Positions 56,223 to 64,000 of a DNA stretch of 64,000 nt are shown one piece after another. Source of the DNA: Oopsacas minuta (taxonomy: Eukaryota > Porifera > Hexactinellida > Lyssacinosida > Leucopsacidae); the NCBI GenBank assembly GCA_024704765.1, contig JAKMXF010000061.1:18700-82699 (forward strand), given 5' to 3'. Under the pieces are notes generated by a model. It saw only the letters and a program-made list of their open reading frames with translations. It was not told the origin of the DNA and did not search any database. The position numbers were made by a program, and so were the translations under genes. Each line of letters starts with the position of its first letter. The first letter of the stretch is position 1.

Positions 56223-57533
56223 CAGGGTGGCCCCAAAGTTCTGATACAAAATCATGATTAATATACAACCATTATCAGGAAGTATTCTCAATGGTTTGCT
56301 CTTCCATGTCATACCTTATACGCTTCCTAACAAACATTATTTCAATTTGGGGTATTCTATTTCGAAAAATATTGTGATCGACCATGGAATCTGAGAGGTC
56401 AGCAATTATTGAGTTGCATATGGCGGGGAAAAGTCCATCAGAAATTTTGAAACTGCTGAATAATGCAAAAGGACGTAGGGCATTTATCTACATGACGATA
56501 AATCGATATAAGGAAACTGGGGACACTGTAGACAAGCCGAGATCTGATCGTCCATGCTCTGTAACGACCTCAGCTCTCAAGAAAGTGGTGCGAGAACGGA
56601 TTCGGCGGAACCCACACCGTTCGATGAGGAAAATGGCCTTGGAGCTCAATATATCTCGCCGAGCAATACCAAAGGTTGTCAAAAGGGACCTAGGAATGCG
56701 CTCTTTTAAACGCAAAACGGTACAATTCCTATCTGGGTCGGTGAAAGAAAAGAGAGTGTCCCGGAGCAAGAGCCTACTTGCTCTACACGCTATTGGAGTT
56801 CTCGAAAATACCATTTTCTCAGATGAGAAAATTTTCACCATTGAAGAGGCTACAAATAGCCAAAACGACAGAGTCATCTCGACCTCAGTTTCAGCGATCC
56901 CTGATAAGTTCAGATATATCAGTCGGATGAAGAAACCACTGTAGGTGATGGTTTGGGCTGGGGTCTCTGCTGTTGGTCGGACACCACTGATTTTCATCCC
57001 GCCAGGAGTGAAAATCAATGCCAAAACATACCAAGAGCTTGTATTAGAGCCTGTGGTAAAAGGTCTGAGCCAGACCATGTTTTCTGGACAGCAATTTGTC
57101 TTCCAACAAGATGGTGCTCCCGCCCATACGGCCAATACGACCCAAGATTGGCTGAAGCACAATATTCCCAATTTTATACATAAGGATGAATGGCCACCAT
57201 ACAGTCCCGATTTAAATCCCATGGCTATTCTGTATGGTCTATCTTGGAAAACAAGGCTTGTTCTGTGTCACACAACACAGTTAGCTCTCTAAAGATTTCC
57301 TTGTGTCGAGAATGGGAGAAGATACCCCAAGAAACTCTGCGTGCCGCAGTAGAAGGATTCCCAAACAGACTCAGGGCTGTCATTTCCAAAAAGGGTGGTT
57401 ATATTGAATAAATGACTAGGCAATCTCTTCCTAATAGTATGTATTAATTATATATAGAGAATCAATAATGTAGGTCATGCTGAATAAATAATATAGACAA
57501 AATGGTTTGTATCAGAACTTTGGAGCCACCCTG
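56223..57533 (+). mobile_element. maT-type (DD37D) element, copy 2, inside an integrase intron
   Basis: A 1311-base element with ends CAGGGTGGCCCCAAAGTTCT and, inverted, CAGGGTGGCTCCAAAGTTCT. TA follows at 57534-57535; GA precedes at 56221-56222, probably a mutated TA. Same family as 4762-6071 but less decayed. Confidence 0.92.
56384..57411 (+). pseudogene. maT-type DD37D transposase with one stop and one frameshift
   Basis: Starts MESERSAIIELHMAGKSPSE. The first helix-turn-helix includes NAKGRRAFIYMTINRYKETG, followed by an altered RSDRP hook and the second DNA-binding half with IRRNPHRSMRKMALELNISR. The catalytic domain begins TIFSDEKIF (first Asp). A TAG at 56942-56944 follows KKPL; then VMVWAGVSAVGR and FQQDGAPAHTANTTQDW (second Asp). 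At about 57221 one base is missing, so NPM|DYSVWSILENK is split; the Asp there makes DD37D. It ends KKGGYIE. Only two lesions are seen, so this copy died recently compared with copy 1. Confidence 0.9.
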
Positions 57534-58005
57534 TACTATTAGTTATAAAATTAGCATCATAACAAACTGTACGTATTGGCAAATTATAATTCTTTGTATA
57601 ATCGTTGTTTAAACTTTAGATCAGAATGTGTGGAAGGAGATGAAGTACTTGTACATAATACATAGAAAGCCAAGCGACTCCCAGGAACAAATGATGCAAA
57701 GAAATATTTTGGGACCATATACTATAGAGAAAGTCAAACCAAGCCACCTAGTTGCTCGCAAAGACCCAGATAGCAAACAACCAAATTACCTATCCATCTA
57801 TCACGAAAATATCATTCTCGCATAAATGAATAGGGAAGGTTCGAACGAAGACAGACAGATCAAAGAAGTCCAAAAGATCTTGCAAATTCCCTTCTAGCGG
57901 TAAATATATTAGCGAGACAATATTGTACTGAACTATAAGTAATTGACTCAGTCCATGATTACGTATATATAAAACTAGTTGTATTCTGTATTGATCCAAT
58001 TAATA

Positions 58006-58108
58006 CAGTAGAACTCGGCTAAGACGTATACTCGGATAAGACGTACACTCGGTCAAGGCGTACAAATTTCTGTTTCCCTATGGGGTACGCCTTATCCGAG
58101 TTATACTG
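58006..58108. mobile_element. 103-base pogo/Tigger-type MITE
   Basis: CAGTAGAACTCGGCTAAGAC on the left is matched inverted by a CCGAGTTATACTG end on the right, with TA on both sides (58004-58005 and 58109-58110). GACGTAC-type repeats occur inside. Non-coding. Confidence 0.85.
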
Positions 58109-58136
58109 TAATAGCAATCCTACATTTCACTTATTT

Positions 58137-58463
58137 ATTATGTATTTAGATTCTTTGGATGATATATTAAACCTGGATACCTTGGAGGAAACATTTGAAA
58201 CATCGCAACAACACTCAATCTATGAAAATATCGACTCTGGGGTACTTCAATAGAAACCTCGAATGCTGTCAGCCCTTGTCAATAACACCTACTCAACCCA
58301 ACTACATGAGAAACTCGGTACAAAAGATGCCTCTCTTACATCATTGAATTTACTATATTCTTACCATCCACCCAACGAACTAAATTTTGAGATTAAGGAG
58401 AAACTTGCTGTATCAGCCAGTAATTGGTACGCAGAATATCGTTCCTCCTACACAATGGTATAA
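58137..58463 (+). pseudogene. Possible further exon of the integrase gene, or unrelated open frame
   Basis: After an acceptor-like TATTTAG the frame reads DSLDDILNLDTLEETFETSQ, a stop, then MLSALVNNTYSTQLHEKLGT up to SSYTMV. It looks like real protein sequence by composition, follows the integrase gene by about 310 bases in the same direction, and has no recognised domain. It may be a C-terminal exon of that gene. Confidence 0.3.
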
Positions 58464-58675
58464 CCTTTTGTTTATTTGGCTATTTCTCTGTATTTTGGAT
58501 AATTCTGACGTCAGAAATTCGATTTTGACTGTGCCTTTAATGTATCATCAATAATTTTAGTGAAAATGTCAAATTCTACTTTTTTGATTTTCTCTTCATA
58601 TTACCCATTATACATTCGCATGACATTATACATATTCATTTCAAATATTGATTTATTTAGATAAACTGTTGTCTA

Positions 58676-60330
58676 CAGATTGTATTTGTTGAGGCTGCCA
58701 GAAGAATTTGCAAGCTGTCATCAGATTCGTTTTGCCATGTGTGCGGATATTACATTGGACCAAGACAAGTCAAACATAATATAACACTCGGTAAAAAACA
58801 GTGTTGCGTATTATGCTATTTTGGCATGTCAATGGGTGATCAAAACAAAATGTGGTCTCCTCACTTCTGCTGTGGATCATGTCGTTCCACCTTAGAAGGA
58901 TGGCCATATGGAACTCGAAGGTGTATGCCATTTGCAATACCTCGAATTTGGAGAGAATCAGTTAACCACCATGATGACTGATACTTTTGTATAGTAGATG
59001 TTACAAAATATAAAGGAAAAAGTAAAGATAGAAAACATATTGTTTATCCGATTATTCCATCGTCTATTGCCCCAGTGTCGCACAATGAAGATCTGCCAAT
59101 TCCGATTTCTCCTTTCTTAGAAGGACCTATTGAACCTGAGTACATATCTTCTAGTGAGGAAGATTATATCAGCTTCGACGAAGACTTATCATGGAAACCG
59201 CATTTTCCTAATCAGCAGGAACTAAATGACTTGGTCAGAGAATTAGGTCTGACAAAATCCAATACGGAATTTACTTGAACGTAGTTGTAAGATATCTATC
59301 TACAGAAAACGGCATCATAATTTTGCATCTTTCTACAAATATTCACTTTCCAATTCTTTGTGTTACTGTTCTGATGTGGTTGGACTTTTTTACGAGATTA
59401 GTGTAGAATACAACCCTTCAGATTGGCGTCTCTTCATTGATAGCTCTAGAAGAAGTCTAAAGGTGCTTTGCTTCACAATGGCAATGAGCTTCCAACCATT
59501 CCCCTAGCTCACTCAGTTCATTTAAAGGAAAATTATGGCAATGTTAAACATATGATGGAGATGATCAACTATCAAACACACAAATGGGATGTTTGTGGCG
59601 ACTTCAAAATGCTAGGATTTCTACTTGGATTACAGGCTGGTTATATAAAACATTCCTGCTTCCTTTGTTTATGGAATAGTAGGGAAGATGACCAGCACTA
59701 CGTTAACAAAGATTGGTCCGTCAGAGAAGAGTTCTTTCCAGGAACACAAAACGTCATCTCAGTGCTCTTGTTCAACCAGAGAAGGTGTTGTTGCCACCAC
59801 TTCACATGAGGTTAGGGCTTGTGAAGCAATTCATCAAATCCCTGAATTCTGTTAGTGATGCCTTCAAACATCTTGGTTCAATGTTTCCAAAACTGACTGA
59901 GGGAAAAGTAAGAAATGGAATTTTCGTTGGACCTCAAATTAGGCGGATGTTAGCGTGTAGCGAGTTAGAAACCAAAATGAATGTTGTTGCAAAGAGAGCT
60001 TGGCAAGCATTTAGGCTTGTAGTTAGCGGATTTTTAGGGATAGAAAGTCAGAAAACTGTGAGGAAGTCGTTAATAACTTAATTGCAAGTTATCAACATCA
60101 AGGATGTAGAATGTCACTCAAACTACATTATTTACACTCACACTTGGGCTTCTTCAGGCCAAATTGGGAGATGTGAGCGAAGAACAAGGTGAACGTTTCC
60201 ACCAAGACATGTTAGTCATGGAGAAGAGGTTCAGGGAAAGTGGGACGAACGTATGATGGGAGACTACTTGTGGTGTTTGATACGCGATGCTCCGAGTATA
60301 CACAAAAGAAAATGTTGAAAAAAATTTTTG
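58676..60330 (+). pseudogene. Unnamed repeat-associated, possibly DDE-type protein (copy 2, longer)
   Basis: Opens RRICKLSSDSFCHVCGYYIG, then QCCVLCYFGMSMGDQNKMWS, CCGSC and RRCMPFAIPRIWRESVNHHD: a Cys-rich N-terminal region suggesting metal binding. A TGA at 58979-58981 stands where Cys is expected. An acidic linker and WKPHFPNQQELNDLVRELGL follow. Then DWRLFIDSSRRSLK (Asp at 59439-59441), a frameshift, LLHNGNELPTIPLAHSVHLK, WDVCGDFKMLGFLLGLQAGY (Asp at 59600-59602), CFLCLW, LPPLHMRLGLVKQFIKS and GIFVGPQIRRML. Last is EEQGERFHQDMLVMEKRF (Glu at 60191-60193). I read the D, D, E as a candidate RNase H-like catalytic triad; that is inference. The family is known to me only as uncharacterised high-copy arthropod proteins. 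Confidence 0.65.
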
Positions 60331-60644
60331 ACTTATACGTCACTTATTACGTATATAGTATAATATTGATCATATTACAGTAAAATGTCATATAATTAAG
60401 GAACGCATTCGTATTTAGAAGATTCACGAGCATTTGTTTAAGGGATGAAATATGATAAAATATGTATTTTGGATTTATTGACGAAGTTTCGATTCTGATC
60501 TAACCATCGATGGAAATTAACAAATATTGCTACTTTTGGTATCCGCACACCTTGAAGCAGTGGGGGAAAAACTAAAATTTAGATAAACAAACCTTTCATA
60601 AAAATTTGTTGCATTGTGTTATTCTGAACGTATTCTTCAGATAG
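60331..60644. other. Spacer, no gene seen
   Basis: AT-rich DNA between two transposon relics. Confidence 0.4.
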
Positions 60645-61279
60645 TAGTAAGATAGCCGAAACATCAGGGATAGATATTTCAATGCCATGTCTAAGCAAGA
60701 GTAAACAGCTTGGTTCGAACCCAGAATATTCCTCAGCTCAAGACTCTTATATGAAAATAATCGTCATCCCTTTCCTTGATCACCTAATTAGTGATATTCT
60801 TTCAAGATTTAATAGTTATAGTCAGCAAGCCGCTGCACTTGAAGTTATTTTACCTATTAACATTGTTCCAGTCTCATGTGTGAGTGACATAGAAGACGCC
60901 ATTAGCTATGACTCTGATGATCGCCGAAATTCTAGTATCTTGATGAAGACTTTCTCGTTGGATGACATAATGGCTGTGAATGCCTAAACATGATCGCCCA
61001 GAGACCCTGTCTGATTCCATGAAGCAGTGTTGTTCTACAAGTCTTCCAAATATTAATTCACTTTTGAAGCTTTTTGCTACACAACAACTTAGTTCATGCT
61101 CGTGTGAGAGGTTTGCATCTGCTCTCAGACGAGTAAACACTTACTTGCGATGTACGCAGACTGAAGAACGACTCAGTGCCTTTGCTTTGATTACTATGAA
61201 TTATGAAACTCAACTAAATGTAGATGAAATTTGTAGGCTTTTCATTTCAATAACATCCAAGCAAAATAGAACAAGCTAG
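60645..61279 (+). pseudogene. hAT transposase C-terminal fragment (dimerisation domain)
   Basis: KIAETSGIDISMPCLSKSKQ, YMKIIVIPFLDHLISDILSR and LEVILP, then after a frame change LLKLFATQQLSSCSCERFAS, ALRRVNTYLRCTQTEERLSA and LNVDEICRLF. This is the C-terminal alpha-helical and dimerisation region of ZMYM1/THAP-type hAT transposases (S..CER.FS.LRR.K.YLR pattern). The N-terminal two-thirds is absent. RAG-like element H begins seven bases after its stop codon. Confidence 0.8.
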
Positions 61280-61285
61280 CCTATT

Positions 61286-64000
61286 CACAGTGTGGCAATA
61301 TGGGGAAATAGGCATATTTAAAAAACATATTTCAATGCATTTTTCGAATTCTCCATAGTTCAATTAGTACGAAAATATCATTGGCAGCATTAGAAGCAGT
61401 TAGGAATCCTAACTACGCACAACTTTGTTATGTGTTTCTAATAATAAAAATATATATTTTCAAACCGCAAATTCCTATGCCCTAATGTATGATCATATTT
61501 GATGTAAGTACTAAATATAAGAGTGAAAAACATCTTCTGAGAATAAATCTATATTGTAACAACAATTTAATCATTGATAGGTTAGTCTAGATATTCATTT
61601 GTACTTTTTCCGGGTGTCTAGTTTGGCCCTCCCAAAGTTATAATTTGGAATTTTTTCTCATTGATTGAAGTGTAGCATCTCTTGTTTGACAAAATTTGAC
61701 AAAATTTGACAAAACGTTATTAATATATACGTAATGTTACTATATTTAGTCAACTATTTAATCACTTTCCAGGCTTGCCAAAAGCTGCCCAAAAATTTAT
61801 CACGTCATTCATTGTCCGGACCGACAAAAAATCCGAAAAGTATATTTTTCATACGTTTTAAATTTTTTCAGTAAAATTCTATATTTTTCTGGTTATTAGT
61901 TATTCCAATACCTTACAATCATATATCATAATGTTTCTATGTTCAAGTAGCCCTTTTGCGGATCATGTCTGTACTAATCACGAACAATGAGGCATATAAT
62001 TTGTATACTTCGAATGGAAGAAGAGTTACAGTCTCTGTTAGGAAACTTATTGAGAACAACCATTTATCCGATGAAGAAACTGCTACTCTCCATTTAAAAT
62101 TTAAATCACTTCTAACATCCAGAGAGGCTTCCCGCAGGAAGGATCTTGAAACATGGGATAATATGATTTTCCACTCTACTCATCTAACAATATCCAATCC
62201 AAGAAAGAGAATATCGCTTGATCCTGAATTTTCTTTAGTCACTGATTCTGAAAATCGAAACTTTTCAGAAGAGATTGTAACTGAATCCCGGAAGCATATT
62301 CTCGAATGTCACATGAAAACTTCCAGATCGAGACTTGGTGTTCTTTTGCAGCATGTGGACTTTTTAGCAGAGAGAGAAAAGATTGAGCCTAAACAACTAC
62401 TCGCTCTAGCTTTAGAATTAGTCTCAAATAAATCCTATGACCGTGATACTTCAGACATGTGCAGAGAAATAATTGATAAGGGATCTTTTAGCGGTGTATT
62501 GAACAAAGTACAAATCTCTAAATGTGCTTATATATTGGACAGCTTAGAAAATGGGGCGAGTAAATACACGAATCTGAAAAGAATTCTCAAAGGTGATGTT
62601 AAGCTTCCTTCTTATAAGCTTGTCTCGCAATATCGTACGGAAATAAGCCTAATAAATGAAATGGAAATAGCTAGAGATCCCGAAGAATTGTCAATTGGGA
62701 CTTGCGTCTCTTATCATTCCATCCTTAGTCTGACCATTCAACGCTTGCTTTCAACATTAGACCCAGTTCCTGATTCACACTACCCACTCAAAATTAAGAT
62801 ATCTGATGGATTGGATGGCTCCGGTTGTCATCAAACCTATAACCAACAAAGCAACAATTCTGCATTAAGCACAAAAACTTTCATTTTGTTCGGATTCAAA
62901 GTAATATCAATTACAGACACACTTGGAAATGACGTGTTCTATAACAGCTCACCCAACTCTCCGTTCTGCTTTAGGCCAGTAGCACTGATAGCTTTGAAAG
63001 AAGATTATTCTAGTGTAAAGCTTATCATGAATACAATAGTTAATCCTCAAACAGACCATATCATACAGGATGGGTTATCTCTTATTGGAGGCCATGCACA
63101 GGTCGAGATAGTCCGTTCCCTTTTTGATACCAAGATGGCAGGATTGCTGGATGGAGCTGGTGGGGCTTCTTGTCATCTGTGTACTGCAACGGATAGCCAA
63201 ATTAAAAGTTTAGAATGGGCCCATTCTGGTTTCCCTATTAACAGACTAATTAGCGACGCTCGGCAACTTTTTGAAGAGGTTGATGAAGAAGATTACTTGA
63301 AACTCCCATCAAATCAACGTGTTGGTATTACGCATCAACCAACTTCTAACATCGATATTATAGCTGCGTCTCCTTTGCATGCTTACCTTTGTGTATTCAG
63401 GTGGTTCATGCTGTTGATATACCATCTTGATGCAGGACACAAGGTATGGGCGCCATCAAACTCGAAAGTAAATTCTTCCATGAAAGGGGGTTTCGAGCTA
63501 TACTCCAGGAAAGATATAATTTCAGTATCGATATCCCTTCAAGTCAGGGCGGCACTTCAACCACTGGTAACATTGCGCAAGACTGCTTTTAAATAAGAGA
63601 GACTTTTTGACGTGGGCCACTTCCATTAATCCTTCAGATAAAATATCATTAGAGAAGATCCAGACAAATCTATCTGTTTTGTTAAGACTCCTCAACAGTG
63701 GTGACTAGATTAACTGTGACAAAAATGCAAGAATTGTGCAAAGAAACGTACGAATTTATTCTAGTTGAGTACCCATGGGAAAGCATCACTCCATCCTTGC
63801 ACAAGTTACTTGCCCATTCGTTTCAGTTAATAGGTGCTTACAATAATGGTAAGGGATTACAGAATCTCTCTGAGGAATGTTTAGAATCCTGCAATAAATT
63901 TGTAAGGCGGTATCGGGAGAATCTTGCAAGAAAAACTTCTTTCACAGATAATGTTAGAGATATTTTAGTCAGGTTGTTATGTTGTAGTGACCCCATCTTA
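61286..64000 (+). mobile_element. RAG1/Transib-like element copy H (3' end outside window)
   Basis: Homology with copy D starts here, directly at CACAGTG (61286-61292), followed by TGGCAATATGG. An A-rich tract (TTTAAAAAAC) lies about 24-25 bases after the heptamer. Roughly 660 bases of shared non-coding sequence precede the gene. The best preserved member of the family in this window. Confidence 0.75.
61956..64000 (+). pseudogene. RAG1/Transib-like transposase, copy H (best preserved)
   Basis: The frame is open for 546 codons from 61956; the true start is probably the ATG for MSVLITNNEAYNLYTSNGRR. The N-terminal domain (residues about 1-250) is helical with no zinc finger. ISDGLDGSGCHQTYNQQ has the first Asp (codon 62805-62807). 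SLFDTKMAGLLDGAGGASCH has the second Asp (63126-63128), followed by C-x2-C (63171-63182). Then SNIDIIAASPLHAYL and WFMLLIYHLDAG. A frameshift near 63485 ends the frame, and QERYNFSIDIPSSQGGTSTT and GNIAQDC continue in another. A TGG-to-TAG change follows near 63707. LHKLLAH (His codons 63800 and 63815) and LSEECLESCNKFVRRYRE (Glu 63872-63874) follow. All residues expected of a RAG1-like active site and its zinc site are present; two lesions were seen. Would be about 680 residues. Confidence 0.86.

Larger units (their letters stand above)
53697..57825 (+). pseudogene. Multi-exon retroviral-type integrase gene (Ginger/GIN-like), decayed
   Basis: An integrase spread over short exons with GT-AG borders. 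Exons: about 53697-53838 (EIKSDRYRKRKLVRKCKGIY); 54056-54229 (zinc-binding start, FYHNVTHPGINTTIDGIRNK); 54742-55052 (HDCQ, GIDL with the first Asp at 54849-54851, SFGVPNILQHDQGTEF with the second Asp at 55026-55028); 55426-55529 (TTAYHPQSNGLVESHNK with the Glu at 55504-55506); about 55607-56041 (FYLMFGRDSDS, SKVKHNR); and 57620-57825 (GDEVLVHNT, stop, RNILGPYTIEKVKPSH). The first Cys of the zinc site reads Trp, and there are stops and frameshifts. Introns are unusual for Ty3/gypsy but typical of Ginger-type or domesticated integrases (KRBA2/GIN1-like). The last intron hosts a maT element. Confidence 0.72.

Noticed and set aside
56488-57222. Long 244-codon minus-strand frame
   Set aside because: It lies antisense to the maT transposase and is explained by codon structure of that gene.
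1-64000. A RAG2-like Kelch gene paired with the RAG1-like copies
   Set aside because: No Kelch repeat pattern (GG followed by spaced Y and W) was seen on either strand next to any copy.

Overview
This 64-kb window looks like nuclear DNA of an invertebrate animal. It is AT-rich, some coding relics carry short GT-AG introns (one of 56 bases), and transposable elements make up most of what can be read. Nothing in it is bacterial or viral, and there are no rRNA, tRNA or CRISPR features. The transposon families (Tc1/mariner, maT-type DD37D, hAT, PIF/Harbinger, THAP/P-element, Mutator-like with OTU) and the short introns would fit an arthropod, possibly a crustacean, but the species cannot be fixed from the sequence. 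One gene looks like an ordinary host gene: a single-exon, six-transmembrane CatSper-type cation channel at 49657-50799 on the minus strand.

The outstanding content is a dispersed family of RAG1/Transib-like transposase copies. At least seven are present: 1-1645 (A), 7660-8728 (B, rearranged), 26018-28100 (C), 30437-33190 (D), 34021-34818 (E), 43440-44110 (F) and 61286-64000 (H, running off the window). Where the region survives, the copies share a DGLDGSG-type motif (like RAG1 D600), an F/I-D-x-K motif (D708), a CxxC pair (C727/C730), HKxxAH (H937/H942) and an (S/A)SE-type block followed by NKxxRR..RE..RK (E962). Copies D and H also share about 650 bases of non-coding 5' sequence, and homology in H starts at a CACAGTG heptamer, the sequence of the V(D)J recombination signal. 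Copy A keeps a CCHC-type C-terminal tail. No Kelch (RAG2-like) gene is visible.

Layout from left to right: RAG-like A; THAP/P-element relic (1990-4044); maT element 1 (4762-6071); RAG-like B; a hAT element (8729-13431) with a Tc1-like element nested in it (11756-13087), abutting a second, ZBED-type hAT relic (13432-14681); a PIF/Harbinger element with both genes (15364-18278); Tc1-like DD34E copy 1 (19249-20606); retroelement scraps (21636-22625); a relic of an unnamed arthropod-repeat DDE-like protein (24484-25330); RAG-like C; an unrecognised coding relic (28540-29050); a mariner relic (29230-30300); RAG-like D and E; a hAT copy with a nested Tc1-like element (35486-38893); Tc1-like DD34E copy 2 with an uninterrupted transposase (41037-42409); RAG-like F abutting a Mutator-like transposase plus OTU protease unit (44038-47399); the CatSper gene; a DD37E Tc1-like element (50988-52233); a multi-exon integrase gene relic with maT element 2 in one intron (53697-57825); a second copy of the unnamed DDE-like family (58676-60330); a hAT C-terminal relic; and RAG-like H.

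The genes do not form a pathway. The window is a layered record of transposon insertion. Apart from the CatSper channel, the reading frames that appear uninterrupted are the DD34E transposase at 41174-42145, the Mutator-like transposase at 44889-47399 and the Harbinger Myb-like gene at 15994-16779. All other transposase genes carry stops, frameshifts or truncations. Alignments described here were made by eye.
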